The notes: a model not told the origin generated them from the sequence alone. A stretch of 64,000 nt of DNA from Candidatus Nanoarchaeia archaeon (GCA_028716945.1 JAQUOT010000002.1:124001-188000), one strand, 5' to 3'. Numbered from the stretch's first letter, positions 1 to 7,883 are shown. Made by a program: numbers and translations.

Positions 1-325
1 TGATTTAAAAAAAGGACAATACACAAAAGAGATAATCGAAGATGCTAAAGAAGTTATTTTAGAAGACATATTCTTTAATAGAATAAAAAAAATAATTTTA
101 TTTGGTTCTTTCGTAATTAATCAATTAACTTTTAGATCCGATATAGATATAGCGGTAGAATTCTTTGATAATATTAATATAACAGAAGCAACTCTTTTTA
201 GAAAAAGAATATATGGTAAAACAGATGAAAAAGTAGATATACAAGTTTATAATATCCTTCCCGATAAAATTAAAAAAGAAATAGACTCAAAAGGAAAGAT
301 TTTATATGAACGACAGAATAAATGA
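1..325 (+). CDS. mntA: MntA-type nucleotidyltransferase antitoxin, 5' end missing
   Basis: The frame is open from the window edge to TGA at 323-325, so the N-terminus is missing. The visible 107 residues hold the minimal nucleotidyltransferase signature GSF-x9-SDID (GS followed by ten residues and DxD) inside 'KIILFGSF...RSDIDIAVEF'. In MntA/HepT systems this enzyme AMPylates a tyrosine of the HEPN toxin and silences it. The gene overlaps the next one (HepT) by 20 nt, the usual arrangement of the pair. Seen: motif and overlap. Inferred: antitoxin role. Confidence 0.85.
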   Translation, partial: DLKKGQYTKEIIEDAKEVILEDIFFNRIKKIILFGSFVINQLTFRSDIDIAVEFFDNINITEATLFRKRIYGKTDEKVDIQVYNILPDKIKKEIDSKGKILYERQNK

Positions 326-716
326 AAAGATAGAAGAAATTGAAAAGTACCTAAATGAATTAATGGGAATTGTTCCAGATGATTTCGAAGAATATAAGCT
401 GAATTTAGAAAAAAAAGCAGCTTGTGAACGATATTTTGAGAAGGTAGTAGAAGCAGTTGTAGATTTAACCTTTCTAGTAATTAAAGAAAAAAAGCTTAAG
501 ATTCCTGAAGGAGATAAAGAGGCTTTTGATATATTATTCAAAAAAGGTTTAATTCTTAAAGATTTAGCAGAAAATTTAAAAGAAGCAAAAGGGATGAGAA
601 ATATACTTGCACATGAGTATGGTAAAGTTGATGATAAATTAGTTTTTCAATCTATTACAAAAGAACTAGAAGATGATGTTAAAGAATTTATAAATCTAAT
701 CGAGAGAGCACTATGA
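306..716 (+). CDS. hepT: HepT-like HEPN toxin (DUF86 family)
   Basis: 136-residue, mostly helical protein of the usual HepT length. It carries the HEPN ribonuclease motif R-x4-H-x-Y at R98, H103 and Y105 ('RNILAHEY'). In characterised systems the tyrosine is the residue AMPylated by MntA. The ATG lies inside the end of mntA, so the two are translationally coupled. Its stop overlaps the next gene (ATGA at 713). HEPN proteins of this class cleave RNA when free of the antitoxin. No catalytic residue appears lost. Confidence 0.87.
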   Translation: MNDRINEKIEEIEKYLNELMGIVPDDFEEYKLNLEKKAACERYFEKVVEAVVDLTFLVIKEKKLKIPEGDKEAFDILFKKGLILKDLAENLKEAKGMRNILAHEYGKVDDKLVFQSITKELEDDVKEFINLIERAL

Positions 717-1063
717 AAATAATAATATTAGATACAAGTTTTTTGCTTGACTGCATTAAATTCAAGATAGATTTTATCTCAGAATTTGAAAGAATTTGTA
801 ATTTTAATTATAAGTTAGCAGTAATAGATCAAACTCTGAATGAATTAAAAGACAAGAAAAATTCTAAATTAGCACTAAAGCTCGTCGAGAAATTTGAAAT
901 AATAAAAACAAAAAAAGATAATATCGTTGATAATTTAATTTTAGATACAGTTGATGAAAATTATGTTGTTGCTACAGAAGATCAAGCATTAAAAAGAAGA
1001 TTAAAAGAAAAAAATATTCAAACTATTACAATAAGACAAAAACATTTCTTAATTTTAGTTTAA
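713..1063 (+). CDS. PIN-domain ribonuclease-like protein
   Basis: 116 residues with a PIN fold pattern: N-terminal 'ILDTSFLLD' (D7), E44, and a late 'VVATEDQALKRRL' segment with D90. These are the acidic residues expected to bind the metal ions. Archaeal PIN proteins of this FCF1-like/UPF0129 type are commonly encoded just before rpo7 and spt4, which also lie downstream here. It may therefore be a housekeeping RNA-processing nuclease rather than a VapC toxin. It overlaps hepT by 4 nt, so the toxin pair appears to have joined this operon. Confidence 0.75.
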   Translation: MKIIILDTSFLLDCIKFKIDFISEFERICNFNYKLAVIDQTLNELKDKKNSKLALKLVEKFEIIKTKKDNIVDNLILDTVDENYVVATEDQALKRRLKEKNIQTITIRQKHFLILV

Positions 1064-1064
1064 T

Positions 1065-1105
1065 GTTACTTCTTTAAGATAGTTACAAATAGAAAGATTT
1101 ATAAA
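1065..1105 (+). promoter_or_regulatory. Promoter with GTTAC repeat and TATA box
   Basis: TTTATAAA at 1098-1105 lies 22-29 nt before the ATG at 1127, giving a leaderless message. GTTAC occurs at 1065-1069 and 1082-1086. The second copy ends exactly 11 nt before the TATA box, with TAGAAAGA between them. The same module is found at 4992, 10439 and 59287. Confidence 0.6.
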
Positions 1106-1126
1106 TAAAATCTACTTTATTTAAAT

Positions 1127-1705
1127 ATGTTATACTTAAAAACAACTGGAGGACAAGAGATAATTGTAGATGATGAAAAGAAAGTGATAGCTATTAAAGG
1201 TTCTCCTAACGACCCTTGGATAAGAACCACTAAAATAATTAAAAAACATCAAGAAGTTCTTCCATTAATGATTCTAGAACAAAATAAACAGACTACACTT
1301 TTAATTTGTAAAGAAAAAGTTGAAGGTTTAGTAAAGGGAAGTAATGTGGGTGAATATAGTTCTGCACCTGACTTAAGTGATTTGACAGTTGATATTGCTG
1401 AATCTGAACAATTCAGAACAAAAAAAGTTGATTATGGTGGAATGGGTAAGATAATAATGGAAAAGGATTTTTCTGGAGTTACTAATGCTATTAACATGTA
1501 TGGAATAGAATTAGTTGTAGATTCGATGTTTCCTTTGGAAGTAGCCATCTTAATTCATCATTTAAGAAAATCTGGCCAGAGTGATTTAGGAAATAAAGCT
1601 TATGAAAGATTTCAGAGGTATATATATGGTAGTCATGCTTTTACTGATCAACCTAATGAATATATGCAAGATTTCAATGCCATGATTGAAAGAAACGGTA
1701 TGTAA
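1127..1705 (+). CDS. Conserved-looking hypothetical protein
   Basis: 192 residues, soluble, with no recognised motif. The first 60 residues look beta-rich and the end is helical ('EVAILIHHLRKSG'). It has its own promoter (TATA 1098-1105, leaderless ATG) and lies between the PIN gene and rpo7, where many archaea have no extra gene. No function is assigned. Codon use looks like its neighbours. Confidence 0.65.
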   Translation: MLYLKTTGGQEIIVDDEKKVIAIKGSPNDPWIRTTKIIKKHQEVLPLMILEQNKQTTLLICKEKVEGLVKGSNVGEYSSAPDLSDLTVDIAESEQFRTKKVDYGGMGKIIMEKDFSGVTNAINMYGIELVVDSMFPLEVAILIHHLRKSGQSDLGNKAYERFQRYIYGSHAFTDQPNEYMQDFNAMIERNGM

Positions 1706-1759
1706 ACTTCATAATTTAACCACAAGATTTAAAAACCCTTTTTATACTTAGAAATTAAG

Positions 1760-2338
1760 ATGTTTTACGAAATAGAAGTTAAAAGTCATATTAGAATACC
1801 TCCAAGAGAATTAGAGGAAAATATTAAAGAATCTATTTTAAAGAATTTAAAAAGCACTTTTGAGCAATTTATTTCACAAGATTTAGGTATAGTAGTTGAT
1901 GTTTCAGAAGTTTTAGAAGTTGGAGAAGGAGTAATTATTCCTGGAGATGGTGCTGCTTATTACGAAACAAGATTTAAAATCATAGTATTAAAACCAGAAA
2001 TGCAAGAAATTGTTATTGGTAAGATTTCAGAAATTGCAGGTTTTGGAGCATTCATGAACATTGGTCCAATTGATGGAATGATTCACATTTCACAGACAAT
2101 GGATGATTATGTTTCATTTACAAAATCTGGAGAATTACAAGGTAAAGAATCAAAACATATTTTAAAAACCAATGATAAATGCAGAGCAAGAATAATTGCA
2201 GTTTCATATAAAGATTTAACAAGTCCAAAAATTGGATTGACAATGAGACAACCTAATTTAGGTTCAATTGCTTGGATTGAAGAAGATTTAAAAAAAGTAG
2301 CAAAAGAAAAACCTGAAAAAGCTAAGAAAGAAAAATGA
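1760..2338 (+). CDS. rpoE: DNA-directed RNA polymerase subunit E' (Rpo7)
   Basis: 192 residues in the usual two-part layout. The N-terminal Rpo7 domain (about 1-80, 'EIEVKSHIRIPP') is followed by an S1/OB domain (about 80-170, 'GFGAFMNIGPIDGMIHISQ'). Rpo7 pairs with Rpo4 to form the RNA polymerase stalk that binds emerging RNA. The lysine-rich tail is a local extension. Its stop overlaps the ATG of spt4, and eS24 and eS27 follow, which is the standard archaeal cluster. Confidence 0.96.
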   Translation: MFYEIEVKSHIRIPPRELEENIKESILKNLKSTFEQFISQDLGIVVDVSEVLEVGEGVIIPGDGAAYYETRFKIIVLKPEMQEIVIGKISEIAGFGAFMNIGPIDGMIHISQTMDDYVSFTKSGELQGKESKHILKTNDKCRARIIAVSYKDLTSPKIGLTMRQPNLGSIAWIEEDLKKVAKEKPEKAKKEK

Positions 2339-2517
2339 AAAAGGCATGTAAGAAATGTAAAATATTAGTAAAAGGAAATGAATGTCCTATCTGCAAAGGA
2401 ACTAGTTTTACAAATTCCTGGAAAGGTAGAATTTATATTCATAATGTAGAAAAATCTGAAATAGCTCAAAAAGTAGGGATAAAAGTTAAAGGAGAATACG
2501 CAATAAAAACTTCTTAA
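2335..2517 (+). CDS. spt4: Transcription elongation factor Spt4 (RpoE'')
   Basis: 60 residues with one zinc ribbon: C5, C8, C17 and C20 (CKKC...CPIC). Spt4 dimerises with Spt5 (NusG-like) and clamps RNA polymerase on DNA for processive elongation. The length is typical. The start overlaps the end of rpo7 by 4 nt and the stop is followed after one base by eS24, so the genes are translationally coupled. Confidence 0.95.
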   Translation: MKKACKKCKILVKGNECPICKGTSFTNSWKGRIYIHNVEKSEIAQKVGIKVKGEYAIKTS

Positions 2518-2518
2518 A

Positions 2519-2803
2519 ATGAAAGCTATATACAAGGAAGAAATGCCTTTATTAAAAAGAACAAAATTTGAATTCGAGATAGAACATATTAATGCTAAAA
2601 CTCCTTCGAATCAAGAATTAATTAAAAAAATAGCGGATATGGAAAAAGCTCCTGCAGAATTAGTATCTATAAAACATATTTATACAAATTATGGATTGGC
2701 TAAATCAAGAATAATTGCTTTTATTTACAAAGATCAAAAAACTTATGATTTATTTGAAAAGAAAAAAGAGAAAAAAGTTGAAGGAGCTCCTGCAGCTAAA
2801 TAA
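2519..2803 (+). CDS. rps24e: 30S ribosomal protein eS24
   Basis: 94 residues matching eS24 in pattern: an 'NPLLKRTKFEFEI'-like start, a central 'TPSNQELIKKIADM' and 'VSIKHIYTNYGLAKSRIIAFIY'. It is a small-subunit protein shared by archaea and eukaryotes. It sits between spt4 and eS27 with 1-2 nt gaps, the canonical position. Confidence 0.95.
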   Translation: MKAIYKEEMPLLKRTKFEFEIEHINAKTPSNQELIKKIADMEKAPAELVSIKHIYTNYGLAKSRIIAFIYKDQKTYDLFEKKKEKKVEGAPAAK

Positions 2804-2805
2804 AA

Positions 2806-2988
2806 ATGGCAAAGAAAAAAGTAAAAAATAAAAAACCAAGTCAGAAATGGAAAAAGTATAAAACTGAAAACAATAAAATAGTTTCTCGTGGTAAAACCTG
2901 TCCTAAATGTAGTTCATTCTTAGGAACACATAAAGATAGATTACACTGTGGTTCTTGTAGTTATGTAGAAATTATTTCTAAGAAATAA
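2806..2988 (+). CDS. rps27ae: 30S ribosomal protein eS27 (S27ae type)
   Basis: 60 residues: a lysine-rich N-terminus, then a zinc finger with C32, C35, C48 and C51 ('CPKCSSFLGTHKDRLHCGSC'). This is the archaeal S27ae, homologous to the eukaryotic ubiquitin-fused eS31. It is the last gene of the rpo7 cluster. The next gene is convergent and begins 2 nt beyond its stop. Confidence 0.95.
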   Translation: MAKKKVKNKKPSQKWKKYKTENNKIVSRGKTCPKCSSFLGTHKDRLHCGSCSYVEIISKK

Positions 2989-2990
2989 AT

Positions 2991-3281
2991 TTATTCTAAA
3001 GGTATTGCTTGTTTTGGTTTCTTTTCAGGAATGTCATAAGTGACATATCTATCAATTATGTTATATTCTACTACAAAAAAAGGTCTTACTGGAGGATAAT
3101 TTCCAGATAATTCTATTCCGCCATTTTGATTTGGGTTTACTAAATGCCCAGAACTAAATTCTATACCTAATTTTTCATAAGCTTCTTTTGTAAGAATTAA
3201 TTTTACCAATGCGCCTTCTCTTATTAATCCATTTTTAAAATCTTCTTTAAATTGTTTAGAATCGAATTTTTTTCCTTCCAT
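2991..3281 (-). CDS. Hypothetical protein
   Basis: 96 residues from the ATG at 3281, chosen over an upstream TTG because GAGG stands 5 nt before it. It is small and soluble, with a beta-rich centre ('LVKLILTKEAYEKLG', 'PFFVVEYNIIDRYVTYDIP'). No family is recognised. It is the only gene behind the structured leader at 3285-3348, so it is probably regulated at translation. Confidence 0.6.
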   Translation of the reverse strand: MEGKKFDSKQFKEDFKNGLIREGALVKLILTKEAYEKLGIEFSSGHLVNPNQNGGIELSGNYPPVRPFFVVEYNIIDRYVTYDIPEKKPKQAIPLE

Positions 3282-3284
3282 TTT

Positions 3285-3378
3285 ATCCTCGAATGAATAT
3301 AAACCCAAGCAGGCCTCCGAAGAGACTTGCTCGGGAAAAAGAGGTGATTAGATTTAATGATATTAACTAATTTATAAA
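3285..3378 (-). promoter_or_regulatory. Promoter and structured 5' leader with UUCG hairpin
   Basis: On the minus strand a TATA box (3371-3378) predicts a start near 3348, giving a leader of about 67 nt. The leader holds CACCUC (3343-3348), then a hairpin at 3304-3335: CCCGAGCA pairs with UGCUUGGG (G-U allowed), and an inner CUC/GAG stem is capped by a UUCG tetraloop. The SD (GAGG) and ATG follow. CACCUC is complementary to both GAGG copies, so a switch in SD access is possible. Confidence 0.5.
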
Positions 3379-3460
3379 TCTTTCGGTATGTGTTCATTCT
3401 ACAGTGGTTACTAAATAATAAGGTTTATAAACATAGACTTAGTATAAAATATACTTAAAA

Positions 3461-4216
3461 ATGGTAAAATATGGAATAGTCGAACCAAAGAAACTACAAT
3501 TTCCAGTAAGGATGTTGTTAGTAGTTCCTCACAAAGGTAAAAGATTAATTGTTAGTTATCCTGCCTTTGGTACAAATACTTTTGAAGGAAATAGATCTGG
3601 GATGAATAAAATTTATTCTCATCCTCAAACACTAAAACAAATTTCTTTTAAAACTCCAACAACTTCTGAATCTATTTCAGCAAGTGCTTGGAATTTTGAA
3701 AATATAGCTAAACAAGAAATCTTTAATCCAAAATGGTTACAAGCAGGTTACATAGTCCAAACTTCTGAAGGAGTCTATGTAAATCCTTTAAGAAAAGGAG
3801 TTCCAATTACAGATGAAAAAGTTCTTAAATCATATTTAGATAAATCCAAGAAAGTTAATGGAATTTATCTTTATGAAGGAAAAGATATGAGAGACTTTGG
3901 ATTTGCACCTTATGATACTTTTAAACAAGGATTACAAGATGCAATAGATTTTGCTAATGGTGGATTAGCCAGAGTTTTAGAACATACTGAAGAAACAGCT
4001 TTAAATTTAGAAAATATGGCTAAATCTTACCCGAATAGAGTTATGGATAAATCTCTTCCAAGTAGAGTAAATGTTGTTGAATTCGATTCTGTTACAGTAC
4101 CTGTTTTAAGGGTTGTGAGTCTGGATTCTGGCAGGGACTTTGTTAATGGTAAGTTGAGTGTTGGTGGCTACGACTTGAACTGCGAAGGCGGCTTTGCTTT
4201 TGGAATCTTAAAATAA
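3461..4216 (+). CDS. Hypothetical protein
   Basis: 251 residues with no signal peptide or membrane segment. Recognisable blocks are 'VRMLLVVPHKGKRLIVSYPAFGT', a central aromatic region and a C-terminal 'SLDSGRDFVNGKLSVGGYDLNCEGGFAFGILK'. Unlike the rest of the gene, the last 100 bases use more G and C. No function is assigned. A TATA box at 3423-3430 would give a short leader. It stands alone between divergent and unrelated genes. Confidence 0.65.
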   Translation: MVKYGIVEPKKLQFPVRMLLVVPHKGKRLIVSYPAFGTNTFEGNRSGMNKIYSHPQTLKQISFKTPTTSESISASAWNFENIAKQEIFNPKWLQAGYIVQTSEGVYVNPLRKGVPITDEKVLKSYLDKSKKVNGIYLYEGKDMRDFGFAPYDTFKQGLQDAIDFANGGLARVLEHTEETALNLENMAKSYPNRVMDKSLPSRVNVVEFDSVTVPVLRVVSLDSGRDFVNGKLSVGGYDLNCEGGFAFGILK

Positions 4217-4270
4217 ATGCTTTTTAATTCTTTTAGATAAATTTATAAAAAAGTTCTAATTAGTTAATTC

Positions 4271-4987
4271 ATGCAAGACCAGTTATATTCTATGCTTATG
4301 CAAAAGGATGAGATTACCTGGCAGAGCCTTTTACATGAATTGATAAGAACAGGAAAGCTAGATCCTTGGAATATTGATATTTCTATTTTAGCTCAAAGAT
4401 ATTTAGATGCAATTAGAACATTACAAGAAGCTAATTTTTTCATTTCTGGAAAAGTTGTTCTAGCAGCAGCAATATTACTAAAAATAAAATCAGATAAATT
4501 ACTAACAGAAAAATTAGCCGCTTTTGACCAGCAATTATTTTCTCAAGGTGAAATTGAAAATATGGAAGAATTTGGAGAAATGCCTGAAAATGCAAGATTA
4601 TTAGCAGGAAATCCACAACTAACAATTAAAACTCCTTTAGCAAGAAAGAAAAAAGTTAATTTAAATGATTTAATGGGAGCACTGCAGAAAGCTCTTGAAG
4701 TAGACCAAAGAAGAACTATGAAAAGAGTAAGAGAAGAAGGATATTTAAAACAAGTTAAACTGCCTGAGAAAAAAGTTGATATTTCTATATTAATAAAAAA
4801 TCTTTATGATAAAATTTTAGGTTTTTTCAAAGAAAAAGAAAAACTAACTTTTAATGAATTAATTCCAAGCGATAAAAAAGAAGATAAAATTATGACGTTT
4901 TTGCCTTTATTGCATTTAGTTAATAGTAAAAAAATAGATATAGATCAAAAAGAGCATTTTGGTGAGATAGAAATTATTAGGTTGTAA
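4271..4987 (+). CDS. scpA: Segregation and condensation protein ScpA
   Basis: 238 residues. The N-terminal ScpA signature is clear: 'WQSLLHELIRTGKLDPWNIDISILAQRYLDAI' is followed by a helix of the 'KVVLAAAILLKIKSDKL' type. ScpA is the kleisin that bridges SMC ATPase heads in chromosome condensation. The C-terminal winged helix is at about 170-238. No scpB or smc is in the window. Length is typical of archaeal ScpA. Confidence 0.9.
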   Translation: MQDQLYSMLMQKDEITWQSLLHELIRTGKLDPWNIDISILAQRYLDAIRTLQEANFFISGKVVLAAAILLKIKSDKLLTEKLAAFDQQLFSQGEIENMEEFGEMPENARLLAGNPQLTIKTPLARKKKVNLNDLMGALQKALEVDQRRTMKRVREEGYLKQVKLPEKKVDISILIKNLYDKILGFFKEKEKLTFNELIPSDKKEDKIMTFLPLLHLVNSKKIDIDQKEHFGEIEIIRL

Positions 4988-4991
4988 TAAT

Positions 4992-5029
4992 GTAACTGTA
5001 TAGTAATAACAAATAGAAAGATTTATAAA
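4992..5029 (+). promoter_or_regulatory. Promoter with GTAAC/ATAAC repeat and TATA box
   Basis: TTTATAAA at 5022-5029. ATAAC at 5006-5010 ends 11 nt upstream, with AAATAGAAAGA between, as in the 1065 module. A start near 5050 would begin on or next to an ATG that encodes only six codons (5050-5070) before the lipoprotein ATG at 5073. GAGGT at 5057-5061 can serve as its SD. Confidence 0.55.
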
Positions 5030-5072
5030 GGATTTCTATATCTTAATATATGGATTTGAGGTTAAAATAAGA

Positions 5073-5564
5073 ATGATAAAAAAATATTTAAAAAATATTA
5101 TTAAAAAAACAATTTTTCCTATTTTAGGTTCTGTTATTATAGTTAGTAATTCTATTGGTTGCCAAGATACATCACAACGTAAAACTATAACTGGAGAAGT
5201 ATCTAGTCTAAGTTGCGATAAGGGACCTATAAACTTATTTGGTCCGCTTGCTTGTTATTTAAATATTAGGGAGAGCGGGTTAAGTAAATTTGAAACTATT
5301 AGTGTTAGAATGCAATACAATGAACCCAGTTTAGTTGATCAGATTAGTAATATAATCAATGAAGGGGATACTATTCGTCTGGCATGTAGACAATACCCAC
5401 ATGAACACCTTATAGGTCCTATATTGGTTACTGGTTCTGATTATTGTGAGACTAGGGAAGATTGGTTTGAGATTATTAAAGGAAAAAATCAGGGTTATTA
5501 TTATTTAGAATCACTAAATTCAAAACCGGGTTTTCCTGGACATGCTTTTAAAAAATACGAATAA
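5073..5564 (+). CDS. Predicted small lipoprotein or secreted protein
   Basis: 163 residues. The basic N-terminus and hydrophobic stretch (about 12-25) end at 'SNSIGC', a lipobox-like site with the cysteine near position 30. The mature part has several cysteines (Cys 49, 61, 104 and 119 by my count) that could form disulfides, and a 'GEVSSLSCDKGPINLFG' region. No family is recognised. It is convergent with the lipoprotein at 5580, so the two may act together outside the cell (inference). Confidence 0.7.
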   Translation: MIKKYLKNIIKKTIFPILGSVIIVSNSIGCQDTSQRKTITGEVSSLSCDKGPINLFGPLACYLNIRESGLSKFETISVRMQYNEPSLVDQISNIINEGDTIRLACRQYPHEHLIGPILVTGSDYCETREDWFEIIKGKNQGYYYLESLNSKPGFPGHAFKKYE

Positions 5565-5579
5565 TATCATAATATATAA

Positions 5580-6497
5580 TTATTTTTTATAAGCAACATA
5601 AATATCTGCTTCTATTATTTTATCTCCATTTAAAAAATGATGCGTAAAATAAACATTTCCATTATTATCTAAAGAAGCTTCTCCTGCTAATGGAGAAAAC
5701 ATTAATTCTGGTTTTGTCCATTTTTCACCAACTTTTTTTGATCTCCATAATCCATAATCTTTGGTAATCCATAATTCAGTTTTATCTTGGTTAATAAAAG
5801 GCCATCCTTCATCTCCAGCAGTATTTACTTCTTCAACATTTACAGGCTCTGACCATTTTCCATCTACTTTTTTAGACATCCAAATATCTAAACCACCTTT
5901 TCCACCAGTTTTATCAGAATGAAAATATAATTCATCATTTATAATATGTAATTCTCCAACTTTATATTCTGGATTAAAATCAACAAGTTTCCAGTTCTTC
6001 CAGATCCCATCTTTAAATTCTGCACTAAACCAATGTATTCCTGTATAACCTTCTCTTACCGAGCAAAATAACATTGTATTATCTTGAACAAATTCACAGC
6101 CATCTCCAGCAACTTTTCCTTGATCTTGTAAAAATACTCTTGTTGGTTCTTGAAATTCATTATTTACTTTTTTAGAAACCCAAATTCCAGTAACTCCATC
6201 TAAGATTTGTTTTTCTATAGGAACTTTAACATCTGGAGTAAAAAAGAAATATAAAGTATTTCCATCAGATGTTATAAATGCAGAATCTTCTGCACCAGCA
6301 CTATTTACTTTTCCTGGAACAGGTATTGGATCTTGATAATCTTCTGAAAGAGATTTTACAGGAGAAGCATCTGTATCTGGAGTTATTTTAATTGATGTAG
6401 TTGGTATTTTTGAATATCTAGAAACTTCAATGTTTTCTTTAGAACAACTACTCATTAGAAAGATTGCTAATATTAAAATTATAAATAATTTTCTCAT
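5580..6497 (-). CDS. PD40/TolB-like beta-propeller lipoprotein
   Basis: 305 residues. The signal sequence 'MRKLFIILILAIFLMSSC' ends in a lipobox (SSC). The rest contains about five or six repeats of the type 'W-x-SKKV-x-GEW-x-EP-x-V...G.EG.PFI..D...L.I', characteristic of PD40/WD40-like propellers in TolB and OmpA-associated proteins. These usually bind proteins or glycans at the cell surface. A single-gene unit with its own TATA-like promoter (6511-6530). Confidence 0.8.
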   Translation of the reverse strand: MRKLFIILILAIFLMSSCSKENIEVSRYSKIPTTSIKITPDTDASPVKSLSEDYQDPIPVPGKVNSAGAEDSAFITSDGNTLYFFFTPDVKVPIEKQILDGVTGIWVSKKVNNEFQEPTRVFLQDQGKVAGDGCEFVQDNTMLFCSVREGYTGIHWFSAEFKDGIWKNWKLVDFNPEYKVGELHIINDELYFHSDKTGGKGGLDIWMSKKVDGKWSEPVNVEEVNTAGDEGWPFINQDKTELWITKDYGLWRSKKVGEKWTKPELMFSPLAGEASLDNNGNVYFTHHFLNGDKIIEADIYVAYKK

Positions 6498-6510
6498 ATC
6501 TTTATAAGGG

Positions 6511-6530
6511 ATTATTAGTTTAAAAAGCTT
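6511..6530 (-). promoter_or_regulatory. Promoter block identical to one at 10402
   Basis: The 20-nt block AAGCTTTTTAAACTAATAAT (minus strand) lies 14-33 nt before the ATG at 6497. It is repeated exactly at 10402-10421, at the same distance from the ATG at 10388. TTTTTAAA is the likely TATA box. Confidence 0.5.
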
Positions 6531-6537
6531 TTACTTT

Positions 6538-7119
6538 TTATTTTCCAAGATAAAAGTTTTTTATTTGTTTTTTCTTAGGCTTCCTAGAATCATACAATAC
6601 TCTCACTATCCCCGTAATTAAACAGACTCCAGAAAGGTATGCTAGATACTGTAGAGCATATACTTCTTGATCATTTTCTACAGTAATATTTAATCCCATA
6701 TCTTTAAATTCTTTTTGTAATTTTGGGCCTTTAAAATATCCCCTAATGCTTGTAAACTCTTGCAAATTTTTAATATCTTCAGAATAGGGACAATTGTTCT
6801 TTGTTAATCCTTCTAAATCATTGTATACTTTTCTTTGTTCTTTTACATCAAATTTTTTATCCTTGATAGATTCGTTAAAATCATTTATAGTCCTTTCTGT
6901 ATTTTCTTTACAATAAGATTCATGTTTTAACTTTTTTTCTAATTGTTTTTGAGCTTCAACCTGAGCTTCTACCTTTTGTGATTCTAATATTGCTTCTTTT
7001 GTTTCTTGTTTAATAGGCAAGGCATTCTGAGCGTAACTATTAGCTCCACACAGTATTGAACCTGCTACTAAAACTGGAGCTAGATACTTTTTTCCAATAA
7101 GATTATATTTATTTTTCAT
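6538..7119 (-). CDS. Hypothetical protein with signal and C-terminal membrane segment
   Basis: 193 residues. The N-terminal hydrophobic segment (about 12-30) ends at 'SYAQNA', a plausible signal-peptidase site. A long charged helical or coiled-coil middle (35-100) contains four cysteines, and a transmembrane segment lies near 157-175, followed by a basic tail. Topology suggests an extracellular domain anchored at the C-terminus. Last gene of the 8654-6538 operon; its ATG overlaps the preceding gene by 4 nt with SD GGAG upstream. Function unknown. Confidence 0.65.
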   Translation of the reverse strand: MKNKYNLIGKKYLAPVLVAGSILCGANSYAQNALPIKQETKEAILESQKVEAQVEAQKQLEKKLKHESYCKENTERTINDFNESIKDKKFDVKEQRKVYNDLEGLTKNNCPYSEDIKNLQEFTSIRGYFKGPKLQKEFKDMGLNITVENDQEVYALQYLAYLSGVCLITGIVRVLYDSRKPKKKQIKNFYLGK

Positions 7120-7883
7120 ATTCTTTTGTCTCCTTTAATAGAATTCAAAATTCTCTGTAAATTTTCATTATTCATCCTATCCCCTGAAAGAATAATTTTA
7201 TCAACTGATAAAAGAGAAAATTCTTTTTTTAATCCTTCTATAAAATCTACAATTTCATAGTTTGTTTCTGGAAAAGAATGTTTACCATTCCACCCACTAT
7301 AAAGAGGAAAAATCTTCCCACATCTTACATTTATTTTATCAATTTGTTCTGCTATTCTAGAAATATCAGCTCCACATTTTATTCTTTCGATTCTTTTTCC
7401 TAAAGTATAATATAATGCGGCTCTAACAGGATAAACAAGTTCTTTAGATTTGATTGCATAATTTTGTGATTCTAAAAAAGCTTGTTCTTCTTTTTCTATT
7501 ATTTCTTTTGTTTTTTTATCTGGATTTAAAACTTCATCATAATCTAAATAATATCCAGAGATTCCTTGATTGTATATTATACTCTCATTAATTATTTCTC
7601 CTATTGTTCTTGCTGTACTTGTAGTTAAAGATTCTGGAATTATACTGTCTAGATTTCCTTTTAATACTTGAAAATTATCTCCAAAATTTCTGCCATTATC
7701 GGTTTGTTTAAAAAAGAAAAAACCAGGAATACCTTGTTTTGTTACTAAATTTCCACAGAAATATAATGAAGGAAAACCTATTTGACTAAAGGGAGCATAT
7801 TCTTGTTCACAAGCTAATTTTCTAAGTTCTTTGTAATTTAATTCAATTTTTGGTTTTTCAATACCTTCATGACTAATTTTCAT
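7116..7883 (-). CDS. Hypothetical protein
   Basis: 255 residues, probably cytoplasmic, with no membrane segment. Mixed alpha/beta: 'EYAPFSQIGFPSLYFCGNLV', 'GISGYYLDYDEVLNPDKKT', and a C-terminal 'LLSVDKIILSGDRMNNENLQRILNSIKG'. The middle ('AALYYTLGKRIERIKCG') is helical. Not recognised. Third gene of the four-gene operon, coupled to the gene at 6538 by a 4-nt overlap. Confidence 0.65.
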   Translation of the reverse strand: MKISHEGIEKPKIELNYKELRKLACEQEYAPFSQIGFPSLYFCGNLVTKQGIPGFFFFKQTDNGRNFGDNFQVLKGNLDSIIPESLTTSTARTIGEIINESIIYNQGISGYYLDYDEVLNPDKKTKEIIEKEEQAFLESQNYAIKSKELVYPVRAALYYTLGKRIERIKCGADISRIAEQIDKINVRCGKIFPLYSGWNGKHSFPETNYEIVDFIEGLKKEFSLLSVDKIILSGDRMNNENLQRILNSIKGDKRI

